Below, one piece after another: positions 20,729-33,022 of a stretch of DNA of 64,000 nt. Location: assembly GCA_025504975.1 (NCBI GenBank), contig JANUWI010000021.1, positions 434,001-498,000 on the forward strand, given 5' to 3'. Each line of letters opens with the position of its first letter. Positions within the stretch are counted from its first letter, which is position 1. The DNA is from Plenodomus lindquistii (lineage: Eukaryota > Ascomycota > Dothideomycetes > Pleosporales > Leptosphaeriaceae). The notes under the pieces were generated by a model. It searched no databases and was not told the DNA's origin. It saw only the letters and a list, made by a program, of their open reading frames with translations. The translations under genes were made by a program, and so were the position numbers.

Positions 20729-23700
20729 CTAAGGAGTTATTGAGAGGTGGTCTAGTTGCTGTTGGATTTCCTCAATCGGAGTCTCGTTCGTTGGCGTTGA
20801 GAGCGTCTCAGCTTTGATAAGTCCGAGTTGATGGAGGAACCTTCCCCAGGATCCCTTCGGCAGGGCCTTTGTGAGGCCGTCTGCGATCATTTCTGATGAC
20901 TGTACGTACTGTACGTTTATCCGTTGTTGTTGTACTTCCTGCCGTAGCCAGTGGTTGTGGATATCAACGTGTCGGAGCTTGGTTTGGAGCTTTGAGACCT
21001 CCGCGGTGAGTAGTCGGATGGTCTGTTGATTGTCGCATTCAATGATAATAGGTCCTGGCTCAATCTTGACGTGGAGCTCCTGAAGGAGCCTCGAGATAAA
21101 GAGAGCTTCCTTGGCGACTTGGGACAGAGCGAGGAGTTCGGCTTCGGTGGTCGACGTGGTTACCGTGTCCTGCTTGTTTGCTTTCCAGGCGATAAGCCCG
21201 TTGTATAGCTTAATTGCGTAGCCCTGTGAGCTTTTCCTATCTCGTGTGTTGTCAGCAAAGGAGGCGTCGCTTGCGACTTGAAGGCGTGAGCCACCCCCGA
21301 GTTGCAACACGGTTGATTTGGTGTCCTGAAGATACATCAAGACTCGGTCTGCAGCTTTGTGATGTTCATGGCTGGGATTGGTAAGATGCCTTGCTAGTCG
21401 TGACGTAGCAAATGAGATGTCTGGTCGCGTGGTGACTGCGGCGAAGAGAAGTGATCCAATCTTTCGTTGATATTTGTTGACGTCCGCGTGGCTCGCTAGT
21501 CCGTCGCTTGGCAATAGCTCAATGGCTGCCATCGGAGTGTCGTGTGCTACTCCTCGATCGTCGATCAGTCGACTGATCTTGTCGCAGTAGGAGGCCTGGG
21601 AGAGTTGGATCCGGCGCGAGGCTCGGTCACGGATTATCTCCATCCCGAGGAACCATTGTAAGTCGTGTCCTCCGGTAATCGTGTACTGCTTCTTCAGCTG
21701 CTCCGTTACTCCGGTAGCCTGCTGATCCTGCCCTGTTGGATAAGCCATGATGATATCATCAACGTAATAGAAGATAATGATACTGCCCTTAATAAGGCAG
21801 CACGGCTCATGTGGTATAGCTTCAAAGCCGAGCCTCTGCAGGGTTGCTGTGAACTCCTTCTGCCAGAGCAGTGGTGAGATCCTAAGGCCATATAATGCCT
21901 TGTTGACTTGTAGGATCGTGCCGGCCTTCTGATGGCCTTTCGGCATACGCATGTAGACAACTCGGTCCATCGCTGCGTGTACGAACGCGTTCGTAACGTC
22001 GAATTGCTTGAGCTCTAGTTCGTGCTGGGCTGCGATTGCCATCAACATTCTGAACGAGCGGCTAGCTAGTGTGGCTGCGTAGGTGTCTTGAGAGGTAATG
22101 TTTCTCTGTTGATCTCCTCGGACCACTAGTCGCGCCTTGCATTTGAGGAGGTTGTGGTCTTTATCCAGCTTGTACGTGTAGACCCACATGCAGTCAAGGA
22201 TCTGTTGTCCCGTTGACTTAGCCGTTCTGATTGGAACTTCAGTCCATGAACCCATCTGAGCATGGCTCAAAAGATGGTCAAGTTCAGCTTGTTTAAACTC
22301 GGCGCCTAGTGGATGATCCTCAAGCTTGCTTTTGTACGTGGGAGGAGGCGGTAGCTGGCTGCGATGGGGTCTCGAGCCGGTGGCAAGCATCCTTCTCAAT
22401 CGGGCTTTGTCAATGGCTTCTCCTCCGGTCGTCCCTATGGTGCCTGCTTGGGTTCCTGCGGTAAACGCTGCTGCCCATGGGATTGTACGGGATGACACCG
22501 ATTGTTCCTCAGGGTGTGTCCCTGCCATGAATTGTGCAAGGAGAGCCGCTGGTGGCGGCGTCGGCGGTGGAGATGGGTAATGATCCCTAATCTTCCTACC
22601 GTTGTAGTATCCCGGCGGATCTGCTTCAGGATGTGGCTCTGAGGCCTCTTCAAGAGCATCGTCCTCGTGGAAGGAGTCAGTTTCCGGTTCGTGTGCTGGT
22701 GAAGGGAGCTCCATGGTCCTCACAAGCGTGGCGATTTCTCTTAGTGTGCTGTGCATGAGGTTGTCCATCAGGTCTTCTACCTTCCCATCAAAAGTTGTTT
22801 GTTCGTCAAAGGTGACGTCCCTAGTGCTAATGACCTTGGCCAGGGATGGGATCCATATCCTGTAGATGTTGGTAGATCGATATCCTACTAGGTATCCTAC
22901 CCAGGCTTTTGGATCAAGGCGTTGCAAGCGTCCTTTTCCGCGATACGTGTCGTCGGTCATGGCGAACGCTTTGCAGCCGTATGCTCTAAGGTGAGCAAGG
23001 TTTGGTTTTCGTATCGACGTGACTATGCCGTTGCTAAAGGCCACGCGAGTGAAGAAGATCTCGTATGGAGTCTTCCAGTTGTTTGCGTAGTTAGGCGATC
23101 GGTTGTATAGGTAGACGGCGGCTCGCGTTATCTCCGGCCAGAGCTCCCATGAGAGATTGGCGTCGAGTCGCATTGCGCGCGCTTTCTCCTTGTTTACACC
23201 CCCTGAGCGTTCGGCGCCTCCGTTCTGTGCTTGTGTATCCGGGGCCGAGGGCTCAATAACAATGCCTTGCGATGAAAGGTAGCGCTGTACCTCTGGCTTG
23301 ACCGTTGTGATTTCGTTGTCCGCTTCGATGATCTTTACGGTGATGTTGAAATGGTTCTTGAGAAATAGAATGAAGTTAGAGAATGCTTTGATGATGGACT
23401 TTGCGGTCCTGTTGTCGGTGAAGTAATAGTCCCATTGCATTCCTGAGTATCTGTCGGTGATGAGCATCTGGCTCCTTTCTTTGGTGATGCTTTGGTGTTC
23501 GTATGAATGGAAATCGATGGCCAGTCTCTCTCCTGGTCCTTCGTAATCTGTATTTCGTGGGGCCCGTCTGATTTGACGCCGGGCCTTGGCTCGTCCACAG
23601 GAGTTGCACTCTACTGTAGTAATGCCTTTCACTCGCACCCCCTCAGCTTGCTGCATGAGGTGCTCCACGGTTGCTGGACCGGGATGCCCAAGTCTCTTGT

Positions 23701-24253
23701 GCCATACGAGTGCTGGGGCTATCTGAGCTCGTCTCGGTGTACGCGACGTTGCTTTGTGTGTGTGGTAAGCCGCAGGTGCCAATGTGTGGTGCTCGATTAC
23801 CCATTGGCCGTACAGCTCCTGCAGGCTTCCAATGATTGTGCTGTCCGACGCTCGTAGCGTTGTTGGATCGGTTCTGGTGTCCCACCATATTCCTTGTTGT
23901 CGGAGTAATCGGAAGGATACAAGATTACAGAGGAAGTCAGGACAGACGGCTACGTCATGGAGCGTTATTATCGTCGTTCGCTGATCGTGCCTGAGGGGCA
24001 GCCGGATGGAGCCGTACCCCCTGATCCAGACTTGTGTGTTACCGGCCCATATATAGTCTGAGGGTCCGGGTGCGCGATAGTCTTATATGCGTTGGGGATC
24101 GTTCGTAATATGGCATGTCGTGCCTGAATCCAGAATGTATGAATTTCGGAGCGGATAATCACTTGTTGTGGCAGCGAAGCCTGCCTCTGTATTGGACGTT
24201 GCCAGGAACCGATCCTCGGAACCTCCAACTTGCGTGATTTGACGACCATATAG
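20729..24253 (-). pseudogene. pol: Pol polyprotein of copia element, copy 2 (nonsense codon in protease)
   Basis: 1174 codons after the gag UGA, in the gag frame. The protease motif ILDSGTTCHITND is followed 15 codons after the catalytic Asp by TAA at 24083-24085, where copy 1 has TAT (Tyr). Downstream the frame is open to 20729: integrase HHCC (WHKRLGH, CNSCG) and DDE core, a Pro-rich linker (PSPPPTPPPA), RT with KARLVVRGD, NAFVHAAMD and YYVDD, then RNase H (VASDASFAD, STTEAELLAL, ECDNQQ) and the terminal EMIADGLTKALP. The run of four As at 22907-22910 (as T on the plus strand) keeps the frame that copy 1 lost. Four amino acids differ from copy 1 in the shared RT part. Confidence 0.9.
24083..24085 (-). 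other. In-frame TAA in the protease of copia copy 2
   Basis: Codon 57 of pol is TAA where copy 1 has TAT. The change is an A/T transversion and so is not of RIP type. Confidence 0.85.
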
Positions 24254-25444
24254 TCATTCTATTTCCGGAGTTGGGGTATGGGACTGCTTGATAGTTGGCG
24301 TCCTTGTGCGGGGTCGGCTCTGTGAGCGGATTAGCCCTTGTAGTTCTGGGTCTTGTTCCTTCTTGAATTTGACGAGCTCCTTTACGGACTCGTTTGGTTT
24401 CCACCAGCCGGGTGCTTTCTCCTCATGTAGGTAGTAGCAGTCCTTCAAGGCATGGCGTTGTCCACATGCTAAGCATTTTGTGGAGGAGTATGAGCCTTCT
24501 GGAGGTCTCTCGGCTTGTCGCTTTCGATCGTTGCCGCGTTGATTACGGGGTCTTCCCCGGCGAGATGGCGCGCTGTTCACAGTAGAGGCGTCCCTTGTAC
24601 TGTCCTGATGGGCTTCGCCCTCAGCGGTGTCATGTGAAGCCTCGTCATGAGCTGCAATGAAACTTGCTTTGCTCTTCCCTGTTTTCAGGGGATGGTTATT
24701 CATCATGTACTCCCGATAGCGTTTCATCATCTCTTTGCGGTTCATTCCGGGTTGGTATCGTCCAGAGTCCTGGAAGGTGGTTGCCCACACATTTGCCACC
24801 TTGTTAACCGATGTGAGGAAATCTTTTGTTACTGCATTGATCTGCAGTACTTCCGGTACGTTGTATGCCTCTGCTTCAGTTGCGGCTTGGTCGTATTCTG
24901 CGAGCCAGCTATCCCAGTGCGCGGAGGTTCTCATTGGCTTCAATGCCTGAAGGTATCGTTCGCGGGCTCGCTCTTGTTCAAGTTGTTCGTCAATCCCAAT
25001 CGTCGCTTCGAGGCTTATGAGCCATTTTCGGAGGGATTGGTCGGGTAGGCAACAGGTTCGGAGCAGATGCGGTGTTACTGTTGATTGGATGAACGCTACG
25101 ATGTGCTGAAGGCTGGATTGCTCTTTCTCGTAGTCATGTCGGTCGTTCTTGTATTGTTCGAGGAGGATTTTGTGATACTCGAGGTCATCCCGGAAAGCCT
25201 TCTGGCCTGCTGTGGAGAGATCGGTGATCCTTCTTGGGCTTGTGTTACTTGCATTGGCTGGCGCGTAATCAGCAATCACCGGGGCTCTTTCTGCTACCGG
25301 TTTAACTGTTGGCCGGGTAGTAGACTTAGGATTGATCTTGTCCCAGATGTTATGTGCGATGCAGCGCGCTTTGAGCTGCGTCATCCATGTTGTGTAGTCT
25401 GTGTGATCCCGTAGGATAGCTGTTGGATCACGCATTGTCGTCAT
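24254..25444 (-). CDS. gag: Gag polyprotein of copia element, copy 2
   Basis: 396 residues, identical to the copy 1 Gag: particle-forming region, Arg-rich linker and zinc knuckle C324-x2-C327-x3-H331-x4-C336. It ends in UGA (24254-24256) followed by CUA, with pol continuing in the same frame. Because Gag is intact here it could still be made and might package other copies; that is inference. Confidence 0.9.
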   Translation of the reverse strand: MTTMRDPTAILRDHTDYTTWMTQLKARCIAHNIWDKINPKSTTRPTVKPVAERAPVIADYAPANASNTSPRRITDLSTAGQKAFRDDLEYHKILLEQYKNDRHDYEKEQSSLQHIVAFIQSTVTPHLLRTCCLPDQSLRKWLISLEATIGIDEQLEQERARERYLQALKPMRTSAHWDSWLAEYDQAATEAEAYNVPEVLQINAVTKDFLTSVNKVANVWATTFQDSGRYQPGMNRKEMMKRYREYMMNNHPLKTGKSKASFIAAHDEASHDTAEGEAHQDSTRDASTVNSAPSRRGRPRNQRGNDRKRQAERPPEGSYSSTKCLACGQRHALKDCYYLHEEKAPGWWKPNESVKELVKFKKEQDPELQGLIRSQSRPRTRTPTIKQSHTPTPEIE

Positions 25445-25485
25445 GTTGGATAGACGTGTTGGGGTGGCCTGAGCGGTAGTCGGCA

Positions 25486-25499
25486 GTGAGACTCTTAAT
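25486..25499 (-). other. Primer-binding site of copia copy 2
   Basis: The plus strand reads GTGAGACTCTTAAT directly before the LTR, the tRNA-Lys(CUU) anticodon arm sequence itself, so the minus strand carries the complementary primer-binding site, as in copy 1. Confidence 0.65.
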
Positions 25500-25686
25500 T
25501 GTCAGATGCACGGTACTATTGAAAGTGCACGAATATTGATGAATTTGATGAGGGTTGAGATCATTGATTGTGTCTTCTCCGAGCGTTGCTCAGGAGGCTA
25601 GTTTTGTCGCGTCGGCTACAGGGTGCGCTAGCGCACCCTGTGCCCCGCTTATCTACTGGCTCTAGAATAACTCCGTCAATCTGACA
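25500..25686 (-). repeat. 5' LTR of copia copy 2
   Basis: 187 bp, differing from the 3' LTR of the same copy at one position. Palindrome at 25618-25641. The plus-strand end CTGACA is followed by the target duplication CTATA. Confidence 0.95.
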
Positions 25687-28137
25687 CTATATAAAAATAT
25701 ATATATATTTTTAATAAAAAATAAAAAATAAAGTTATATATTTAAAAAGATATATACTTTAAATAATAGTATTCTATATATAATTACTTAGCTAAATAAA
25801 GTCTAGCTAATTATATTTTTTAAAATTTATAATAATTTTTATTAATCTAATTATATATATCTAGAAGCTTTTTTTATAGAAGTTATAAATATTTTTATTA
25901 TAGATACTATATTTAATTTTTATTTTCTTTTTAAATTTAAACTATATAATAATAATATTTTAATTTTTCTATTTTATGTTTTATTAAATTAAAAGCTACT
26001 TTAAACTTACTAAAACGTGTTATTAAATGCTTAGTCTAGTATTTATTTACTAGTATTCTATTATATACTATTAGTATTTTATTAGCTAAATTTTTTATTT
26101 TATATAGCTAAAAAGTAAATCTTTATAAATTAAAATTATAAATATATAAAATAATTATCTATTTTTTTATAGTAGTAAGCTTTTAGTAGTTAAATTACAT
26201 TTAAAAGTATAAAAAATTCTATTAATTTATTTAATAAGCCTATATTAATACTAAAAGCTATAGCTATAGTTTAATAGCTTTTAGATTAGCTAGATCTAGT
26301 AGCATAGATAGTAAACTATATTATTTTTTTATTCTATATTAATAGTTTTTAATATTATTAGTTTATAGTAAAGTAATAGAATAAATATAAAGCTTAGTAG
26401 ATTCTACCTAGCTTACTATATTAACTAGCTTATTAGTAAAATATATTAGTAGTTTATAAATTTCTATAATAATTAATAAATAAATTATTTTACTTCTTTA
26501 GCTACTAATCTATTCTATTTAGAAAACTATTTAGATCTAGTAGTTTAACTAAAAAAGTGTTTATTAGAAAGTTTTTTTTTATTTTAAAACTTATAAAATA
26601 GGTAATATATTAATTTAGTAGTATAAAAAGCATTTTTATTTTCTATATTCTAAATAGTTATACTAATTATAAAAAACATACTATTAGTTATATTAAAAGT
26701 ACTTTTCTAATAGCTTTGTTTATAAAGTAATAGTCTAATATATATATTTTATAACTATTTAATAATCTTTTTATACATAATATTATTTTATATTTTTTAT
26801 AGTTTTAAGAAATAGCTTTAATATTAGTACTACCTTAATAATAGCCTATAGAAGATTTCTAATAATATTTATAATACTCTATATATTAAATACTTTTTTA
26901 GATTTTCTAGTAGTAGTAGTATTATTATATTTAAAAAGCTATACTTTCTAGCCTAAAAGCTACTTTATAAGTTTAAAAGTAGCTCTATAGTAATTTTAAG
27001 TTTAGTTATAATTACTATTTTTAATAGTAATAGTTTATTATAGTAGTATTATATAATTGAAAATAAATTAATTTAGTTTATAGTAGCTTTTTATAAAGTA
27101 TAATATTATAATTACTATATTAAAACTACTATTACTATAAATATCTATTACTTTTTTTTATTATATCTAAATTTTATTTTTATATTAGTTAATATAGATT
27201 TTTTAGTAGTTTAAATTTCATTTTTATACTTAACTATTATTTATATATATTTATATAATCTAATATTTAGTAGATTTTATTTACTATTATTATTTACTTC
27301 TAGTAATAGCTTTATATATACTAATCTAATTATTATAGAGTAATAAATTATAGTTTAATATAAGTTATTATTAAACTTTATAGATTTATCTATTTCTATA
27401 TTATAAAAAAGGTTATTTAGGTTTCTATCTATTTATACGATATAAACTACTTAGTATAGCTAATAGAAATAGTATTTTTAAATTTAATATATTAATTAAT
27501 AGATATAAATTCTTTTATTACTTATTTATATATTTATATAGTACTATACTCTTTAATTTTATAAAATATAGTATAGTAAAAAAGAATATAAAATATTAAT
27601 TAATTTTATTAAAGTTACTATTATTAATTTTATCTATTATAAAAGTAGTTTATAGAAATAATTTAATTTAGTAAATATAAAGTATACTACTATATTTAAT
27701 ACTCTACTTATCTATTAGCTACTAAAGCTTTAATTATATATAGTACTATAAATTTTATATTACTATAGTATATAGATATTAGTATTTTTATTAGATAAAA
27801 TAATATCTATAGTATTATTATTAATCTAATATAGTAAAAAAACTATTTTAGTAATAATATTATTATTTTTCTTATATATTAATTATTATAATATATATTT
27901 ATTTATATATAATGTAATACTATATTTAAAAAGCTTTAATTAATATCTATATCTAGTATTAGTTATAGTTATTAGAACTAATAGATAGATGAGTATTATA
28001 CTATATAAAACTACTATAGTTATTATTTTATAGATCTAGTTATTAGATAATTCTAAAGTAAAATTAAGTATTATAATAGAATAATATACTTATATATAAT
28101 TAAAAAAAGTTTATTATATTACTAGCTAGAAGTAGAT

Positions 28138-28370
28138 TATTATATAGATTAGATGTATAAATTGTAGTTACTAAAACTTTAAAGTTACTCTACTAGCGCT
28201 AGGCCTAAAAAGAAACTAGATTTATTACTAGTAATACTATAGTTCTATTTTATATATAAAAAACTAGCTTTCTATATAGTATTATACTTTAGAAGTTTAA
28301 TCTATATAATTTAGTAATACTTTTATAATTACTTATAGTTTTATTCTTTATATATTATATAGTAGTTTAT
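28138..28370 (+). repeat. LTR family A remnant
   Basis: Similar to the other family A repeats in the order TATTATA start, CTACTAGCGCTAGGCCTAAA, CTAGCTTTCTATATAGTA and a TATAATTACTTA tail. The limits are approximate. It has the same orientation as the LTR at 37712, so the two might bound one older, heavily nested gypsy element. Confidence 0.45.
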
Positions 28371-30768
28371 TACTAAAAATCTATATATAATAAGCTATTA
28401 GTAATATAAAATAATAACTTAATCTAAACTACTTTTTTAGATATAGTAAAAAGCTAGTTATAACTATTTATATAAGTTTACTATAATACTACTAAAGCTC
28501 TATTATTTAACTATAAAGTAGAACTTAAATACCTAATAATAAATTACTATTTTAGATTAGTATATAGAAATAGTATAGAAGTAGTAATAGATATTATACT
28601 AGAAGCTAAGTATAGATTAGTTATTTATATAAGTTAGAAAAAGTATTAACTATAAATTAAATCTAAAGTAATAATAGAAATAAAAATACTAATAGAAAAC
28701 TAATACTATTTTAGATAAGCTAGTAGATATAGCTATATAAAATAGTAAAAATAAGCTAGCTATAATTTAATATAGAAACTAGAATTAGATATAAAGCTCT
28801 ATATATACATTAAAACTTTTATTAACTATTATATTAATAAATATCTATATTTACTCTATACTGTTAGCTATATTATTTTATTTCTATAGTAAATATAAAT
28901 AGTTAGACCTATTATTATACTTTTTTTATAGTATAGTTCTATAATCTTTATTATATTATCTAAGTAAATTTAACTAGTACTAGTTTTTTCTAGGCTTTAA
29001 ATATAGAACGCTTAAATAATATTATATTATTATTAAAATATAATACTTAAATAGAATAAATATTTGTATTAAAACTACTAAGCTGTAATTTATATACTAA
29101 ACTTTTATAGAAAAAAAGGTATAAGCTAAGTTTTTATAGTATTATAAATAATAAAAAAGCATTTTTATTAATTATTAACATTTTAAAAAGTAAGTATATA
29201 TAAAAATAAAAATAATACTACTATATCTATAAAATATAATAATAAGTAGAGTATATTAAAAACTTATACTCTAACTATTACTTAAATAAAATTAAACTAG
29301 AAATTAATAATAAAAAAAGATTCTATAGTATATAAAACTTTTAATAATACTATATATATACACTTTTATAACTATAAATATACTCTAGTTTTATAAATTA
29401 GAAATGTTATTTTTAGTTAATATTATAATAATAAAAAAAATTAAAATTTAAATCTAATAGAAGCTATTTCTAATATAGTAAGCTTTATTTATTAAATATA
29501 AAAGTACTCTAGTTTATAGTTTATTATAATTAGCTAAGCTATAATTAGTATATATAATTTAATACTTATTACTAATACTATAATTATTAAAAATAAAGTA
29601 ACTTACTAAAGTATAAATAAAACTTAATACTTTACTATAATTTTCTAATAAAAGTTTATAAGCTTTACTAAATATTAATTTATAGTACAGCGCTTTTTTT
29701 AAGTAGTAGAAGTTTTTTACTAATTTTAATAACTATTTAGTATTTATATAGAAGAATTAGAAAGTTTTTAACAATATAAAGTTATATAAACTAGTATAAA
29801 CTATATTAAAGTATAGATACTATAATACTAATTAGTTTATAGGTTAAGTTTTTAATATATATAATAGGTATAATTTCGTTTATAAAAAATAAAAAGCTGT
29901 ATAAAAACTATTATAAACTTATAATAAAAGTTAAAACCCTTTTATAATAATTTATATATAGTTTATATCTTTAAAGCTTATCTCTATATAATATAGCTCT
30001 ATCTATTTTAATACTATATAATATAGCTTTATCTATTTTAATACTATTATAATAGAGTATAAGCTTTATAATAACTATATATATTTTTAAAATAATTTAT
30101 AGTATTAATTACCTTTATACCTTTAGTAGATTACTATTTAAATTCTTTTATTTACTATTAAGTATATATATAGCTCTATTATGTATATATAGCTAAGCTC
30201 TCTAGAGATTAAATATTAAATCGTACTCTAGAAAAAGAAATAAAAACTTTATAAAAGAGTATAAAACTATAACTAATACTTATAAAACTTATATAGAGAA
30301 ATAGTAACTAGAATACTAAAAAACTTTAAATTAAATAAAGCATATATACTAGTAAAGTAAATCTAGTTTATAATATATATAAAGCTATTAGATATATATT
30401 AACTTTTATATAATAATTAGATTTTTTTAAAAATTATTAAACTTAAATTTAATCTAGTTAATAATACATTATAATTAAAACTTAGTTAGTTTTTTTTTAT
30501 TAAAATAGCTTAATTTATAGCTATAGTTACTATTTTTATTTATAGTAACTAGATCTAAACTATATACACCTAGCGTATTATAATTTAGAAGCTTATATAA
30601 ATTACTTTAAATAGATTATAATTTAATAAATTTATAGTAAAGTTTTTTATATAGGTCTAATATTTATACTAAAGTTGTACTAAAATTATTTTTATATAAT
30701 TTAAATGTGTACTACTTTTAAAATAAATAGAAAAATAATACTACTTTTAAAATAAATAGAAAAATAAA

Positions 30769-30889
30769 TACTATAATAACTATAATAACTATAATAACTA
30801 TAATAACTATAATAACTATAATAACTATAATAACTATAATAACTATAATAACTATAATAACTATAATAACTATAATAACTATAATAACT
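30769..30889. repeat. 9-bp minisatellite (ACTATAATA)n
   Basis: About 13 head-to-tail, nearly perfect copies of ACTATAATA. Just before it, at about 30711-30766, a 29-bp unit beginning TACTACTTTTAAAATAAAT is duplicated. The regularity contrasts with the diverged DNA around it, so it is probably a recent expansion. Confidence 0.85.
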
Positions 30890-31172
30890 TTAATAGTAAT
30901 ATATATTAATTAATTATAATATTATAAATATTATACTACTTAAAGTTATATATATTAAATATAAAAGAAAATATATAGATATATTATTTAGTATAAATAA
31001 AATAAACCTAGCTATTATTAAATAACTAAAGTTGTTAATAAAAGTAATATATAGATTATTTTTAATAAAATTCTATACTTTAATATAATGTTAATTTAAC
31101 TAGGTACTAGGTAAAAAAACCTATTATTTTATATTAGAAAACTAAAAATAAAGATACTTTTACTACTATATA

Positions 31173-33022
31173 ACGTATTTTACTAGTAGGCTAGTTAACC
31201 TAGTACGCTAGTTAAAATCTAGTAAGCTTTATACTTATTCTATTACTCTATTATAGACTAATAATATTATAAGCTACTAATATAGAATTAAAGAGAAATA
31301 TAGATTACTATTAAAATCTATAAAGCTAGCTAGTTTAAAAGCTATTAAGCTATAGCTATAGCTATAGCTTTTAGCGTTAATTAATATAGACTCTCTAAAT
31401 AGATTAATAGAATTACTCTATACTTCTAAATTTAATTTAACTACTAGAAATTTACTACTACTACTAAAAAGTAGATATTTATTTTATATATATTTAACTT
31501 TAATTTATAAAAGTTTACGTTCTAACTAAATAAAGTAAAAAATATAGCTAATAAAATACTAGAAGTATATAATAGAATACTAGTAGGTAAGTACTAGGCT
31601 AAGCACTTTATAACACGCCTTATTAAATTTAAAATAGCTTTTAATTAAGTAAAAGATAAGTAGAAAATAAAATAAAAAACATTAAAAATTATTAACGCGT
31701 AGTTTAAATTTATAGAGAAAATAAAAGTTAAATATAGCATCTATAATAATAATATCTATAACTTTAATATAACTAGCTTCTAGAAAAGTATAATTAGATA
31801 TATAAAAGTTATTATAAACTTTAAAAAATATAATTAGCTAGACTTTATCTAGCTAGATAACTATAAATAAATTGCTATTATTTAAAAAATATACGCCTTT
31901 AAAGATATAACTTTACTTTTTATTATTTATGAAAAGCATATTTATATCTCTATATAGTATAAAAAAGTTAATATACTATATAATTAGAAGATTTTAGTTT
32001 CTAGAAATAGCTAGATAAATAATATATATAGGCTAGAGTAGTTAAAGTACTTTAACACGTATATAGAGGTATAAAAGGTAAAAATATATTAGTTACTAAT
32101 TTTAAATAGCTATAAAAGCTATTTTAACTAAAAAATAAAAACCTTTTATATAAAATATAAAATTCTTAGTTTCTATATACCTTTTAATTTATTCTATATC
32201 CTCTAGCTACTTAATATAGTATATTTTTTACTATTAAAGTATAAATACTTCTAGTGTATATAAAATTTAGTACAGTAATATATTTTTTATATTAATAAAA
32301 AAAGCTTTTTTCTAGCTTTTAAAAACGGATTTTTAATTATATTTATAGTTAATAACTATTATAAAGCTTTTAAAGTATAAAAGCTAGTTTTTACTAACGT
32401 ATAGATAGTATTAGATTACTTTAAAATATAGTTATATATTTTACTTTAACTTTTTTTTAATAGATTTCTAGTAATTAAAAGCTTAAAATAATATATATAA
32501 ATTTCAATTTTCGTTAAAATTTAGATATAAGTTTTTTATTTAGTTATCTATAACTATATAAACTAGCTTTTTATAGTTTATAAAAGGTACTTATAACATA
32601 CTATATAGAATTTTTCTCTAAATAGCCTATATCTATAAGTTTAAAAAGTAATTAGTAGTAACTAGAAAAAAAAAGCGTAAAAAAAATAGATCTAATATAA
32701 AAGTACTATTAAATATAGTACTAGATTATAAGCTACTATAGCTATATTTATTTTACTTACATTCTTGAAATATATATATAGTAGTAGTAGTTAAATACCT
32801 ATTTAACTAGAGCTCTAGTACTATAGTAACTATAAAAGAACTAGGCATAATACTTATATATACTAAAAAAGTTTAGAAAGTACTTTTAATTTAGATATAA
32901 GCTTTATAGTAGTAGAGTCTAATATTAATAGTAATAATAATAATAATTAAAAATATAGTATTTATAATACTAAGCTATTTTAACTAGCTTACTAAATTAA
33001 CTAGCTTACTAGTAAAATACGT
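31173..33022 (+). mobile_element. Fot1/pogo-like element, copy C
   Basis: 1850 bp with inverted ends ACGTATTTTACTAGTARGC flanked by TA (31171-31172 and 33023-33024). Internally parallel to copy A, including the region encoding AKYSI and NNNIYNFN. Stops and frameshifts throughout. It carries the TIR variant also found at the right end of copy B. Confidence 0.8.

Larger units (their letters stand above)
20498..25686 (-). mobile_element. Ty1/copia LTR retrotransposon, copy 2
   Basis: Complete structure on the minus strand with both 187-bp LTRs. It is flanked by CTATT (20493-20497) and CTATA (25687-25691), a 5-bp target duplication with one later change. The LTRs differ at a single position (C or A at the base after TAGAAT), so insertion is recent. 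Pol is open through integrase, RT and RNase H, but a nonsense codon sits in the protease (24083-24085). No RIP-type change is visible, although the element lies inside a RIP-saturated transposon. Confidence 0.95.
19448..26446 (-). mobile_element. Fot1/pogo-like element, copy B, split by copia copy 2
   Basis: The left end ACGTATTCTACTTGCAAGC follows TA (19446-19447); the right end is the complement of ATATATTTTACTAATAAGC, followed by TA (26447-26448). Without the copia insertion the element is about 1.8 kb. The sequence on both sides of the copia element is continuous with copy F (49920-51763), which shows the empty site near 50986-50993. Transposase remnants run on the minus strand and are full of stops. 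The two ends belong to different TIR variants of the family. Confidence 0.75.

Noticed and set aside
23782..23784. Start of copia pol at 23782 (or 7757 in copy 1) as a separate gene
   Set aside because: The codon there is TTG, and the same frame is open upstream through the protease to the gag stop, so pol is better read as a Gag-linked polyprotein.
24647..25048. Open frames antisense to gag and pol of the copia copies (also 23507-23857, 22326-22580, 8958-9212 and 6491-6892)
   Set aside because: They mirror strongly coding sequence, recur only because the element is repeated, and show no motifs or independent conservation.
30769..30889. CRISPR array
   Set aside because: The units are only 9 bp and contiguous with no spacers; this is a minisatellite.
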